Notes: generated by a model from the letters alone, not told the origin. A DNA stretch of 64,000 nucleotides from an uncultured Anaerolineae bacterium (GCA_934216615.1 CAKQCB010000009.1:66618-130617), one strand, 5' to 3'; positions 36,001 to 45,160 are shown, counted from the first letter of the stretch. Numbers and translations are program-made.

Positions 36001-37589
36001 CGAGTTTCAATATCCGGCAGCAGGGTTGTTTTTGTGGTGGTTTCAAATACCAATTGCAATTCATTCAAATATTGTTGGGTGGTTTGTTGGGCCACAATAC
36101 GGCTGTACACAGAGGAAAGCTGTGGCAGAACGCCTTGGATCAAACGCATTTCATCTTCTGAAATAGCCTGTGGCTCTCTCCCCATTAGGCTGATCCACGC
36201 CATCCAGCGGTTTTCGTACACAATCGGAATAATGACGACCGATTTTGCACCCAAATTCATAATTCCGTCTTTCACCGCCGGACTCAGTTCTTGATCCACA
36301 GTCAGGTCATTTGAGAATAGAATTTTCCCTTGGAGTGCTTCTTCTAGAGTAATGAAGTTAATCGTCTCTTTCGAGAATGTCATCCCCATTAACTGAGGCG
36401 TGCCTTCAGCAGTCCATTCCCCCGCGACTTGAAGTTCATTCGTGATGGCAAAATCGTCATTTTCCCATTTTGAAAGCAGAATGTGATCAATACGCGGGAA
36501 GTTAAGGATGCTTTGTAAACTGTTAACAATATCTTGAGCATTCGCCGCAAGGGTGATGGATTGTGATACTTGAAAGAGTGTATCTGCTTCTTTACGGGCT
36601 TTTTCAGCCGCTTCTGAATACATCTTATTTTCTTGGAATGCTTGCGCGTTTTCGACAGCCACTGCCAACTGAGCGGCCAACGCCGTGAACACTTCAACGT
36701 GGTCGTCATCAAAATAGTTGACGTATTCAGATTGCACGTCCAGCACGCCCAAAACACGATCCCCCAACAAAACGGGAACAGCCATTTCGGAACGGGTTTC
36801 TGGAAGCAGAGGATTTGGCAAGAAATCTATCTCTAAGGTCGTGTCGTTCGCGATGACGGTTGTCGCCGAACGGGCAGCGCGCGCCACCAACGAGTGTTCG
36901 CGCGAAAGAGCAATACGGTGACCACGAACCTTCATCAAACGTCCCGGTTCGCCTGCACCTGCCGCGAGCAATAATTGGGTGGATTCAGTGTCGAAAAGAT
37001 AAATATGGGCGTGATAAAGAGAGAAGTTATCGCGGGTTAAGTCTACGACTTCTTGCAAGAGTTGTTCAGTATCAAAAATTTGTGCCGTCGCCACCGATAC
37101 CTGAGATACGGTCTTCATTTGAAGCGCGCGGTTGAGCAACGCAACGTCGCGTGATTTCTGTTCCGTGATGTCAATGATCATGCCGTCTAACCACATAATA
37201 CGGCTTTGATTTTTTACCGCCTGCCCACGCTCATCGACCCAGCGAATGGTGCCGTCAGCATGGATGATGCGATAATTAAATTGATAATGTCTATTCTGTT
37301 CAATCGCCTTTTCAAGTTCAGCGCTTACCGTCATAACATCATCAGGATGAATAACACTTGCGTATGTACGGACTGAATTTCCGATAAAATCGGTTACAGG
37401 ATAGCCTACTAACGTCTCAATATAATCATTCAGATAAATCATCGTGTACGCTTCATCAAAGCGACAACGATACAATACCCCCGGTAAACTATTACTTAAA
37501 GAAGATTCTTTAAGAGAAGCTTGCTCGTCGCCATTCAAGCCAAGCTCTTGATTGGTTAAGTGATTTGATTGCTTATCCATTGATGCCAT
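33063..37589 (-). CDS. Soluble multi-sensor hybrid-type histidine kinase (PAS-GAF4-PAS2-GAF-HisKA-HATPase)
   Basis: A 1508-residue kinase with no membrane segment. By eye the order is PAS (30-145), GAF1 (170-315), a divergent GAF (340-490), GAF3 (510-660), GAF4 (675-830), PAS (850-970), PAS (985-1100), GAF5 (1115-1260), HisKA and HATPase. The phosphorylated His1291 lies in NMSHELRTPLNSIIGYSE. N, G1 and G2 boxes are visible as LMNLLSNAIKF, KDTGIGIS and GGTGLGLTI. GAF1 and GAF5 share blocks such as IALSREHSLVARAARS and FLPNPLLP, showing internal duplication. There is no receiver domain; the two stand-alone receivers downstream are the obvious partners. The signals are unknown, presumably cytoplasmic small ligands or redox. 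Confidence 0.93.
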   Translation of the reverse strand: MASMDKQSNHLTNQELGLNGDEQASLKESSLSNSLPGVLYRCRFDEAYTMIYLNDYIETLVGYPVTDFIGNSVRTYASVIHPDDVMTVSAELEKAIEQNRHYQFNYRIIHADGTIRWVDERGQAVKNQSRIMWLDGMIIDITEQKSRDVALLNRALQMKTVSQVSVATAQIFDTEQLLQEVVDLTRDNFSLYHAHIYLFDTESTQLLLAAGAGEPGRLMKVRGHRIALSREHSLVARAARSATTVIANDTTLEIDFLPNPLLPETRSEMAVPVLLGDRVLGVLDVQSEYVNYFDDDHVEVFTALAAQLAVAVENAQAFQENKMYSEAAEKARKEADTLFQVSQSITLAANAQDIVNSLQSILNFPRIDHILLSKWENDDFAITNELQVAGEWTAEGTPQLMGMTFSKETINFITLEEALQGKILFSNDLTVDQELSPAVKDGIMNLGAKSVVIIPIVYENRWMAWISLMGREPQAISEDEMRLIQGVLPQLSSVYSRIVAQQTTQQYLNELQLVFETTTKTTLLPDIETRLHDIVKRTQNTFKLHHTYIYLLSNDNTSLMMNAGIDSNNNYDKPHSHHIEMSNRSSLASYSLQVKRTMVINDMHHEERFLPNPLLPQSVSELAVPIIVNDRMIGVINAHSERANRFLAGDIQVFETLAGQIGALIVNAEQLTHTQRQLLLQESNVQLIEYIQTAKSTESLMENVINLLLINSGMDTGAYFRYNASDRTWRGVAGIGQGVTTEAVRQMSEPEEVFPHAYHAMTTGRMVVVENTRNYPNFPVEYIEELGLKSVLAFPIYVDENIDGVVFLNSIQSPRRFSEEELKILNDMVNRLAEALTRRAINTQVQLYADLVQNMPSGVLVFRLENTNDPRSLRLVATNASATKLLKRDESSLIGRRVYEATPEFEQFNVADVYHQVATTREPAALGEFENLVPNSDTILSLRAFPLPGLAVGVSVEDVTESHKARAVAERADQERFNVLNSIQDAFFATDGTGNFTFINKPAEKILRKSAEELLGTPILETNTLNINTDSVQEVYSAHEVGEIPRFRAYLDYLDTWYDVIVYQTHDGGVSIFYRDVNTEVLNEKALEQRASEMETVAELATSVTSILDVDELLQRVSDLTKERFNLYHAHIYLYDEKSQQLVLAAGAGEAGAIMKERGHQIALSREHSLVARAARSRAGVRANDVSKEPDFLPNPLLPATRSEMAIPMVIGDQLLGVLDIQSDIPDRFTELDVQINMTMASQIAVVVQNSRQVSYMLQQAEERAEQDRATAERLREVDRLKSQFLANMSHELRTPLNSIIGYSEILLDGDDGELSDDAVEDISTIFKSGNHLLEIINDILDLAKIESGQMRIERQETDFMKILRDSVQAATILAEEKSVDLRVVEASPISVVYGDAIRIRQILMNLLSNAIKFTEGGAVTLTYGQVKPSEVYVSVKDTGIGISQEHLSVIFEQFSQVDGSATRRAGGTGLGLTITRYLVHLQGGEITVESQLGEGSTFTFTLPTSPA

Positions 37590-37784
37590 GTTTTCTCCTT
37601 ACGATGCCTTCGATGCCTTGCGATAAGCAAGATAATTCCATTTGATTCATAGAAAAGTTAAATAAAAATTTGCATATCTTTCATAATCAACTTTTATTCT
37701 ATTCAAGAATAACAAAAAATTAATGAAGAAATATTCAGGGGTTCTAAAAAGTCAGAGGTTGCCGCTTAAAGTAGCCATAAATTC

Positions 37785-40475
37785 TCATGAGCTTGGTTCG
37801 ATATTAAGCATATCCATTAAGACGCTGAAATTCGTATGATTCTCAAGTACCAAACGTTGGTTTGTAATCGGGTCATATAAACCCACAATAAGCTGTACGG
37901 TTTCACGCCTTGCCATCGAATTAAAAGGTATCCAATGCTCATCTAAGATATATTCGTTCAAATGCCATCCGGTGGTTGGGCGGGCATTGTTCGCAGGCAC
38001 GAGATCGCTTTGACCGACCACTTGCCCCTCAGCATTGATCAACTGTACAAACACCGTATAACTGATCGTCGAGGGCATCTCCAACGCTTGCCAAAGCAAC
38101 GTGAGCTGAACGCCCTCGCCCCCTTCAGGAGCCACAAGGGTGTAGCCGACTAAATCGCCCACTTCTGGAAATCCCACCTGAACTGCTTGTTCCATCTCAG
38201 GGCGTTCCAGTTGTAAAGGCAGCGATTCGACTTGAAAACTCGTCAGAACTTCGCCTGTCCCCAAACGGATTTGATACGTTCCCCCATCGGCATCGACGGG
38301 GATTTGTATGCGTCGCCATTCCAAATGACGGTCATCATCAATGGCGGGTGATGCAGGTAGGACTTCTACGAGGGGCGTGGCTTCATCTTGGCGCGCCAAC
38401 TGGAGGCTGGGTAACGTTCCCCTTCCCTGCCAGAGCAACGTAAGATCAACAAAGCTACCGTTAGCAATATTCTCGAAGTTTGTCGGCGCAGTGCTATACC
38501 CAACCAAATTCAATTCAGGGTTGATCTGCCAGTTCACAAGTTGATCTACCGATGGAGCGCGTGTGACGGATGTCCAATCTGAATCGGTCACTGTCCATGT
38601 CCCTACCTGTAAATCTCGTCCTGAAACTGTCACATCACGGTTTTGAGGAACAAGACCAGAAGGTTCGGATGTTTCATCATAGATGCGCAGGTAAATCGTG
38701 TATTCCCCTGCTGGCGTGCCCATAGGTAAGCGTATCAAAGGATAGGCGGTAAGGGTTTCCCCCACAGAAACTTGGGAAGTCAACTGCTGATCCGCCTGTG
38801 CAAAAATAGCGTCGGCTCGGGCAATCTCCATATTGAGATCATTCCGCACGCTGATAAGGGCTTTTAAGTCGAACGACGTGTTGGAGAGCAGTTCAATCGT
38901 GATCGGCAAGCACAAGGCTTGATTGCCCGAAACTGTCGGGATATCCGCGATTTCTTGAACGCGGATCAGATCAACGCCTTGAGCGTCAAATACCCATGAT
39001 GCAGGGCGAAAGATCGGGGTTTGTAGAGAAGGTGAACGAAATAAATTATCCGTCATCCCATGTATGGTAAAGGTTTCAGGTTCGTTGAGCGTGCCATTCC
39101 CCAACAGACAGCTTAACATGCCACGATAATCCGCCCGTTGGGTATACCAAACATTGGCAGAGACATCACCACTGGTGGGAAGCAGAGGCAAGATGGCATC
39201 TAAATCTTCCCCTTCCGGCAGGGTGATTCGCTGAGCATGTACGTCGAAACGATCCCAATAATAAGCAAATTCGTAACGGTCTGCGTATGACCACATCAGT
39301 ACAGAATCTTCAGCGGTCAGGTTTTCGGCATAATACGCCGTCATCCTTCGTGCATCATCATGACGGTAGGGAGCATCAGTATTCAGAAAAAGATTGAACA
39401 GGAACATTCCCGCAAAAACCAGCGTGACTGTGCCGACTAACCGCACATCACGAAAACGGGAACTGCTGAGGCCAAAGATCAGCGCAAGCATTGGGGAAAA
39501 CGCGACCAAATAGCGAATATGCACATCATTTTGGAGCGCCGCTAAACCGAGGATCATCCCCAACAACAACACCCCAAAATGAACTAACAGCCAGCGTACC
39601 CGTCCGTTACGATGATGGATCATCAACACAAAGACGGCCAACGCAATGATCGGCACCCATGCCCATTCATCGGTGATGCGGATGCGTTCCCATGGGGTCT
39701 GCCATAAACCGCGCCAAAAGTTGTAGAAGTATGTTGGAGAGAGGTCAAGCGTAGAGGCAACCGCGTTATTTGCGGACGTCAAATTGAGAAAACGATTGAT
39801 GAAATACGGCATCCACAACACGACCACAACGGCCTGTGAAAGCATCCATCTACCAAATGGAAATGGATGCGCTTTTTGCCGAAATATCCACGCTAAAACC
39901 GAAACACAGTTCACCCAAATTATAAAAATTGGCCCTGTGTTATGGCTATAAAGCAGAATAAGCTCTGAACCTATGAGAAAGAGCCATGTTTTAAGATCGG
40001 CATCTCCATCTAATATGTGATGCCACGCGCTCAGTAACAGCAGACATATCAAAGCAAGATAAGAGTACATGCGCGCTTCTTGCCCTGACCACCAAAAGAG
40101 GGGCATTAGCGCCAGAAATAAAGAAGCGAGAATCCCTGCTCTATCCCCAGACCAGCGCTTCGCCAGCCGAAATACCAACGCCAAACACAAGAGATTGCAG
40201 AACAATGAAAAGAGACGTAGTGCAAATTCACTATCGCCCAACAGTTGCGAGTGAAGGTAAATCAACCCATAATACAGAGGGGGGTTTGTCGCATCGCTGT
40301 TCAGTGCATCGATAAACGTGGGTTGGGAAGTCGCAAACGCCGACCATCCCTCATCAAACCAAATACTTTGTGTGCCAATATGAAATACACCGACGGCCAT
40401 CAACCAGAGGGCGATACCGACCCACAACCCGCCTGTTTTAAACGTTGATGTCCGCTGTAAAGAAGCCAAAAGCAT
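37785..40475 (-). CDS. GT39/PMT-like membrane glycosyltransferase with long C-terminal extension
   Basis: An 896-residue integral membrane protein. The N-terminal half has about ten hydrophobic helices and the motif SIWFDEGWSAFA near residue 40, the acidic loop of GT-C enzymes (ArnT, PMT_2, DUF2723 relatives). NPPLYYGLIYLHSQLLG follows, as in this family. The enzyme would move a sugar from a polyprenyl-phosphate donor to an acceptor outside the membrane. Residues about 400-896 are beta-rich, with few hydrophobic helices, and probably extracytoplasmic. The gene stands alone between the kinase and a divergent FHA gene. The acceptor is unknown. Confidence 0.8.
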   Translation of the reverse strand: MLLASLQRTSTFKTGGLWVGIALWLMAVGVFHIGTQSIWFDEGWSAFATSQPTFIDALNSDATNPPLYYGLIYLHSQLLGDSEFALRLFSLFCNLLCLALVFRLAKRWSGDRAGILASLFLALMPLFWWSGQEARMYSYLALICLLLLSAWHHILDGDADLKTWLFLIGSELILLYSHNTGPIFIIWVNCVSVLAWIFRQKAHPFPFGRWMLSQAVVVVLWMPYFINRFLNLTSANNAVASTLDLSPTYFYNFWRGLWQTPWERIRITDEWAWVPIIALAVFVLMIHHRNGRVRWLLVHFGVLLLGMILGLAALQNDVHIRYLVAFSPMLALIFGLSSSRFRDVRLVGTVTLVFAGMFLFNLFLNTDAPYRHDDARRMTAYYAENLTAEDSVLMWSYADRYEFAYYWDRFDVHAQRITLPEGEDLDAILPLLPTSGDVSANVWYTQRADYRGMLSCLLGNGTLNEPETFTIHGMTDNLFRSPSLQTPIFRPASWVFDAQGVDLIRVQEIADIPTVSGNQALCLPITIELLSNTSFDLKALISVRNDLNMEIARADAIFAQADQQLTSQVSVGETLTAYPLIRLPMGTPAGEYTIYLRIYDETSEPSGLVPQNRDVTVSGRDLQVGTWTVTDSDWTSVTRAPSVDQLVNWQINPELNLVGYSTAPTNFENIANGSFVDLTLLWQGRGTLPSLQLARQDEATPLVEVLPASPAIDDDRHLEWRRIQIPVDADGGTYQIRLGTGEVLTSFQVESLPLQLERPEMEQAVQVGFPEVGDLVGYTLVAPEGGEGVQLTLLWQALEMPSTISYTVFVQLINAEGQVVGQSDLVPANNARPTTGWHLNEYILDEHWIPFNSMARRETVQLIVGLYDPITNQRLVLENHTNFSVLMDMLNIEPSS

Positions 40476-40613
40476 CCCTTTTACGATGGTGCCGATACGG
40501 TGTTAGAAAAATTCATAACAAATTCATATTAGATTTTACTCATTTTATGAGCGAAGTTTTTTCAGTCCCGCACATTTCTAATGAGTATTCGCCTTGAATT
40601 AAGACACAATGTA

Positions 40614-40643
40614 TTGCGTAGAGTAACAAAAACGCATTAGAAT
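40614..40643 (+). promoter_or_regulatory. Candidate promoter for the FHA-domain gene
   Basis: TTGCGT (40614-40619) and TAGAAT (40638-40643) are separated by 18 nt, about 50 nt before ATG 40693. Confidence 0.4.
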
Positions 40644-40692
40644 ATGAACGATAATTAGTAAAATGACAGTTTATAAATAATGATTGACCACA

Positions 40693-41391
40693 ATGCAATC
40701 AAATAATTCTCAAAATCCAAAAAATATACAACAAGGTCATTCAAGTTCATCCACAGAGCGTGAAACGGATGACCAACATATTACAGCACCCTTCAAAACG
40801 TCAGAAAACCTAATGGCAAAACAAAATTCTTGCCCTGTCTGTAAAAAAACAAATCGTGTCGGTGTGCTCATTTGCGAATCTTGCGGTGCCAATCTTGTCA
40901 TCGGAAGCGCAGTCGTGATTGGCACGCGCCAAATCTCATCCAACGGCACTGGGCCTCTGGTGAATAAAGTCCGCCGTACAGGGGAGCATGAACGTGTTGT
41001 AGAAGTTTCTGCCCTTTCCAACTCTGCGCAAATGTTCACCGCAGCAATGCTCTTGCGCTTAGAAATTGAAGGCACAGAAACACCTATTTTAGTGCATCCC
41101 AAATCAGAAACATCGCTCGGTAGACGTGACCCTGCGGCTGGAAATATGCCAGACGTTGATCTGACCGCGTATGCCGCCTACCGCCTTGGGGTAAGCCGTA
41201 AACATGCGATTCTACGTCAAAAAGAAGATCGGCTAGAAATTTACGATCTTGGAAGCAGTAACGGCACCACCGTCAACGGCCTGCGCCTGTTACCTCATCG
41301 GCCTCAATTACTCCGTGACGGTGATGAACTCGCGCTCGGCAAGATGAACATCCGTATTTCTTTCCAACAACCCCTGCGACGCACCCCCTAA
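40693..41391 (+). CDS. Zinc-ribbon and FHA-domain protein
   Basis: About 232 residues. A short polar N-terminus is followed by a four-Cys ribbon (SCPVCKK near residue 52, CESCGA near 68). A C-terminal FHA domain, about residues 135-228, contains LGRRDP, GVSRKHAILR and DLGSSNGTTVNG, the residues that bind phosphothreonine. It would act as a cytoplasmic phosphopeptide adaptor; no Ser/Thr kinase is encoded in this window. ATG 40693 is chosen over TTG 40684. Confidence 0.88.
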   Translation: MQSNNSQNPKNIQQGHSSSSTERETDDQHITAPFKTSENLMAKQNSCPVCKKTNRVGVLICESCGANLVIGSAVVIGTRQISSNGTGPLVNKVRRTGEHERVVEVSALSNSAQMFTAAMLLRLEIEGTETPILVHPKSETSLGRRDPAAGNMPDVDLTAYAAYRLGVSRKHAILRQKEDRLEIYDLGSSNGTTVNGLRLLPHRPQLLRDGDELALGKMNIRISFQQPLRRTP

Positions 41392-41393
41392 GC

Positions 41394-41421
41394 CTATCCC
41401 ATTACTGACGTAATGGGATAG
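41394..41421. terminator. Terminator hairpin between convergent FHA and propeller-like genes
   Basis: CTATCCCATTAC (41394-41405) pairs perfectly with GTAATGGGATAG (41410-41421). The stem includes the stop codon of the minus-strand gene. The T-run is short (TTCTTG). Confidence 0.65.
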
Positions 41422-42826
41422 TTCTTGTATCAGCCAAAATCAAATGGGTTTCTTGTGTTTCCACATCATAAAGATACACCCCACGCGCAATTTCACCTGT
41501 CGGTCTTAACTGGTTGAGCAAAACATCCCCCGTATAAGTCAGCGTGCCGTAGGTAAAAGGCTCAGAAATAGCGTGAAAATCTCCATCCACAAAAACATTA
41601 AATATCTCGTAATTGGCGGTCACCATAAAGCCGATATCTGATTGCGTGAAGTCTGTTCCCATAAGCCGCAAGCGTTCAATCGTTTCTTCAGCAAGAACTT
41701 CCTCCGATTGCATATCCCATACAGTATAGGCATCCTCAGTTTGGTTTGTATGCGTCGCCATCAAATAACGCCCATCGTCAGATAAAGCGGTCGCGATCAT
41801 GGTATTTTGGATTGGGTCCCAGACGCCTAATAATTCAGCGTCCCCGCCTGCATGGATGACCCACACATCACGATCATCTAAGACGAGTAAACGCATCGGC
41901 AAAGTTTCCGTTGCTTCGTATACAGTGAGCGGAATCACGTTACCGCTGCTTCGGGGTAAGATGAACTCGGTAGATTCAGCTTCGCCAAAATGCGACACTT
42001 GAATAGAGCAATTTTCAGAACAGTTCATCGGAAATAAGGCGTAAAACATGGGGGATTTTTCCACGATACGCGCATTAAACAGCAATTCACTTTCAGCGGT
42101 GACTTGGGCAATCGTTTCGATAGTGCCCGACACGTCAGCCGTTGAAAATATCAACATAGGTGATTCTGAGGTGCGGATTGTTAATAGAAAATCATCCCCA
42201 TACGCCCCGACACTCACAGCCCGAGTATCTTCAGGGAAAGTGAAAAGATCGCGGGTTTCACCACTTGCTAAATCAATTTCAGTCGCAACGAGACTTGTTT
42301 CATCGGCATCTGTCGTATCAACCCGAACATAGCGGACAGTTGACCCATCTTCTGAAAACACAGCACTCTGCATATAGGCAGTTGGCAGAGAGTGAGCGGT
42401 TAAATTCGCATGGTCGATCAGTAAGAGTGGCCGAGTGATAAACCCGTTGATCTGGTTAAATTGAGGGGAATTTAACAAGCTGAAGTCTTCTGTCCCGTCT
42501 AAATAAATAAACGTGCTTTGCACCTCTGCATCCAGCGTGACGGGGGTCATAGTATCCGCCGTTAAAGCATAGATTTCAAGCTCAGAATCGTCTGTAAAAA
42601 CCATCGCTTGTGAAGGCGAAATGCGCCATCCATTTTCTGGTAACGGCATTTCTGTGCCGATGATTTGGCTGTTCCCTTCAAGGTCAAATGCGGTGTACGT
42701 CCTTTCGAGATCATCGTAAGCCCAATACCACAGATGATCAGGATCATCTTGCGCAAAAAGCACTGGAGCGCTTACCATCATGAGGCAACCCACAATTACG
42801 ATAGAACGCGTCAAAAATTTAAACAT
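41402..42826 (-). CDS. Secreted propeller-like protein of unknown function
   Basis: A 474-residue exported protein. A signal peptide (FLTRSIVIVGCLMMVSAPVLF) ends near residue 25. The rest is beta-rich, with repeated segments such as DDGRYLMATHTNQ and SEDGSTVRYVRV that resemble the blades of TolB/WD40-type propellers. No enzyme motif is seen. It is monocistronic and convergent with the FHA gene. Confidence 0.6.
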   Translation of the reverse strand: MFKFLTRSIVIVGCLMMVSAPVLFAQDDPDHLWYWAYDDLERTYTAFDLEGNSQIIGTEMPLPENGWRISPSQAMVFTDDSELEIYALTADTMTPVTLDAEVQSTFIYLDGTEDFSLLNSPQFNQINGFITRPLLLIDHANLTAHSLPTAYMQSAVFSEDGSTVRYVRVDTTDADETSLVATEIDLASGETRDLFTFPEDTRAVSVGAYGDDFLLTIRTSESPMLIFSTADVSGTIETIAQVTAESELLFNARIVEKSPMFYALFPMNCSENCSIQVSHFGEAESTEFILPRSSGNVIPLTVYEATETLPMRLLVLDDRDVWVIHAGGDAELLGVWDPIQNTMIATALSDDGRYLMATHTNQTEDAYTVWDMQSEEVLAEETIERLRLMGTDFTQSDIGFMVTANYEIFNVFVDGDFHAISEPFTYGTLTYTGDVLLNQLRPTGEIARGVYLYDVETQETHLILADTRTIPLRQ

Positions 42827-42915
42827 TGAAGCTATCCGTAATCTAAGTTTGAAGATAATAAAGTTTTAGTGGATTTGCGTCATTGTTGCAAGACACATTA
42901 CGAAGATAGAAAATA

Positions 42916-42941
42916 AAAATACCTGTTTCAGCAGGTATTTT
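42916..42941 (-). terminator. Terminator for the roadblock gene
   Basis: A 10-bp stem AAAATACCTG / CAGGTATTTT with a 6-nt loop. Read on the minus strand it is followed by a T-rich tail. Confidence 0.8.
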
Positions 42942-42971
42942 CACATATTCAACTCGATGATTGCACCGAAG

Positions 42972-43370
42972 CTACTGGCCTAAAATCTCGGTGACTTCTT
43001 GCGCGGCTCGTTTTGCGGCATACAGCACATGGCTTAAACGCGCCCCTTTTTCGACCAGTACAGCGAGTGAGGCACGTCCGGCGGGAAAGACCACCATCAC
43101 CCCATCTTCACCTTCCATCAAAAGGCGCTCTAACTCACCTTGCGCTAAACGGCGTAAGGTACGCTCTGCCAGCGCAATTAACGTAGCAGACATCGCCGCG
43201 ACTTGGGGGTTACTCGTCGGGTTTTCAAGGGGATCATCATCCCCTGAAGGATAAGCCGCTACCAATAAACCATCGATATTTACAATCACTGAAGCCTTTA
43301 CGCCATCCACTGCAATGTGGAGTTTCTTTAGCGCACGTTCAAGGGTTTCACTGCGATATTCTTGCGTCAT
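42972..43370 (-). CDS. Roadblock/LC7-domain protein (MglB-like)
   Basis: A 132-residue single-domain protein. The segment VKASVIVNIDGLLVAAYPSG and the later VMVVFPAGRASLAVLVEKGA match the roadblock/LC7 fold. In bacteria such proteins regulate small Ras-like GTPases, as MglB does for MglA. No GTPase gene is present in this window, so its partner must be elsewhere. It is 114 nt downstream of trmD on the same strand and has its own terminator. Confidence 0.85.
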   Translation of the reverse strand: MTQEYRSETLERALKKLHIAVDGVKASVIVNIDGLLVAAYPSGDDDPLENPTSNPQVAAMSATLIALAERTLRRLAQGELERLLMEGEDGVMVVFPAGRASLAVLVEKGARLSHVLYAAKRAAQEVTEILGQ

Positions 43371-43484
43371 GCTGATATCTCAATCTCACGCATGGATTAT
43401 TCTCAAAGGTTAAACACGGATGCATGGCAGTATACCGAAGAATTGCAGATCACTCAACGTGACTTATTTCACGAACCGATGGAT

Positions 43485-44255
43485 TTACGCCATTTCGCGG
43501 TGTGCCCGTTCTAAAGCATCTTCATCCGCCAATTGGGCTAAGAAATAGACGTCTTCAGCCTCTAGTTTTTGTTTCATCAATAAATCTGGCCGATGTTTCC
43601 ACGTGCGTCGTAAGCCTTCTTGTCGTCGCCAGCGGACGATTTGTGCGTGGTTGCCTTCTAATAAAATATCTGGCACCTGTAACCCGCGAAATTCAGGGGG
43701 ACGGGTGTAATGCGGGCCTTCTAAAATGCCGTCGGCATGGCTGTCGCGGTCAGCCGCGCCTTCTGAACCCAACACACCGGGGATATGCCGAATCACCGCA
43801 TCAATGATGACCATAGAGGCCAGCTCACCGCCGGTCAGCACATAATCACCAATGCTGATCTCATCCGTGACGACTAAATCGCGCACACGGTCATCAATGC
43901 CTTCGTAGTGACCACATAATAAGATGATCTGTTCATGTTGGGAAAGTTCAACGGCGATTTCATGCGAGAAAACGCGCCCTTGTGGGGTCATCATAATGAC
44001 AGGGATAGGTTTTTCAGCGTGAGATTGGCTCAAGACATCTTCAACGGCGCGGGTCACGACATCGACACGCATCACCATGCCACCCCCACCACCATACGGC
44101 ATATCATCGACCGATTTATGACGATTCTGAGAATAATCCCGTAAATTGTGCAGATGCAGGTCTAATAATTGTCGGTCGCGCGCCTTCCATGCCATGCTTT
44201 GGGTCATCGGGCCTTCAAACATTTCTGGAAACAGGGTTAATACGTCTATCCGCAT
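43485..44255 (-). CDS. trmD: tRNA (guanine-N1)-methyltransferase TrmD
   Basis: SPOUT-class methyltransferase that makes m1G37 in tRNAs and so prevents frameshifting. It opens [17 protein letters not shown]. It contains the knot segments [24 protein letters not shown] and [15 protein letters not shown], followed by [18 protein letters not shown]. All are standard TrmD signatures. The length of 256 residues is usual. In many bacteria trmD lies with rpsP, rimM and rplS; here it does not, which hints at an altered ribosomal operon. Confidence 0.97.
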   Translation of the reverse strand: MRIDVLTLFPEMFEGPMTQSMAWKARDRQLLDLHLHNLRDYSQNRHKSVDDMPYGGGGGMVMRVDVVTRAVEDVLSQSHAEKPIPVIMMTPQGRVFSHEIAVELSQHEQIILLCGHYEGIDDRVRDLVVTDEISIGDYVLTGGELASMVIIDAVIRHIPGVLGSEGAADRDSHADGILEGPHYTRPPEFRGLQVPDILLEGNHAQIVRWRRQEGLRRTWKHRPDLLMKQKLEAEDVYFLAQLADEDALERAHREMA

Positions 44256-44368
44256 AGAAATTCACTTTCTTTCAGAAAACCAGCACTGATTCTAGCTTGC
44301 ACAGCGTGACTATCAACCGCATAATTTAAACACCGAGTAATGAGAAGGTGTTCTAAGGATACCAAACG

Positions 44369-44725
44369 ATGACGACACCCCAATATCAAGTTTGGGTACA
44401 TACAGGCAGTCAACCTCTTGCTGGAACCGATTCCAATGTGTATATCATGCTCTATGGAACGCAGGGTAGAACAGATTGGATTTTGCTTCCCGCCGAAGAT
44501 GCGTTTGCGTTTGAAGAAAATGCCGTCGATAAATTCTTGCTGGACTTGCCAGATTTAGGCGACCCCACCCGCGTGTGTCTTTCGCATGATGAAAGTGTGG
44601 ACAGCGGTTGGTATGTCAACAATGTTCGCATTGAAGGCAGCGACGGGCGAACATGGACGTTCACCTTCAACTCTTGGATCGGTGAAGAAGAAGCAGGGCG
44701 ACGTGTGGTATGCGCCGATGTCTAA
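44369..44725 (+). CDS. PLAT/LH2-domain protein
   Basis: A 118-residue protein that is almost entirely one PLAT/LH2 beta-sandwich. YQVWVHTGSQPLAGTDSNVYIMLYG at the start and DSGWYVNNVRIEG in the second half are typical. Such domains bind lipids, membranes or proteins. No signal peptide is present. It is the first gene of a four-gene plus-strand operon and overlaps the next gene by 16 nt. Confidence 0.82.
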   Translation: MTTPQYQVWVHTGSQPLAGTDSNVYIMLYGTQGRTDWILLPAEDAFAFEENAVDKFLLDLPDLGDPTRVCLSHDESVDSGWYVNNVRIEGSDGRTWTFTFNSWIGEEEAGRRVVCADV

Positions 44726-45147
44726 GCCTTGTCATCTTGTTATTGTGCGGTGCATGTAACCTCACTACAGGCGCTGTTGGTACGCCAACCCCAACAGGGC
44801 CACAAGTTGAATTTGTCTACCCCACCCATGATACCGTTGTGGCTGAAGGCAGTGATGTGCAGATTCAACTGGTCGGCCGTGACCCTGATGGCGCGGGCAT
44901 CGCCAGTATTCAACTGATGATTGATGGCATTGACCATCAAACAGGTCACCCCGTAGAATTTACGACTGTCCCTGTATTCACCGTCGAAATGAATTGGTTA
45001 GCACAATCCGTCGGGTTTCATGTCTTTAGCGCCACCGCATACCGTGAAGATGGCACCGCAAGCAGTACTGTCACCATCCGCGTTCAAGTTGCAGAAAATA
45101 GACTGCTCTCAGAAACGCCTATGGCGACAGAAGTATTTGAGCCTTAG
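44710..45147 (+). CDS. Small lipoprotein with Ig-like domain
   Basis: A 145-residue lipoprotein. The signal peptide ends in lipobox LCGAC with the modified Cys near residue 16. The mature part contains VEFVYPTHDTVVAEGSDVQI and later TYREDG-type strands resembling a bacterial Ig-like fold. Role unknown. Its start lies inside the PLAT gene, so the two are coupled. Confidence 0.72.
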   Translation: MRRCLSLVILLLCGACNLTTGAVGTPTPTGPQVEFVYPTHDTVVAEGSDVQIQLVGRDPDGAGIASIQLMIDGIDHQTGHPVEFTTVPVFTVEMNWLAQSVGFHVFSATAYREDGTASSTVTIRVQVAENRLLSETPMATEVFEP

Positions 45148-45160
45148 TTAGGGTTAGAAA

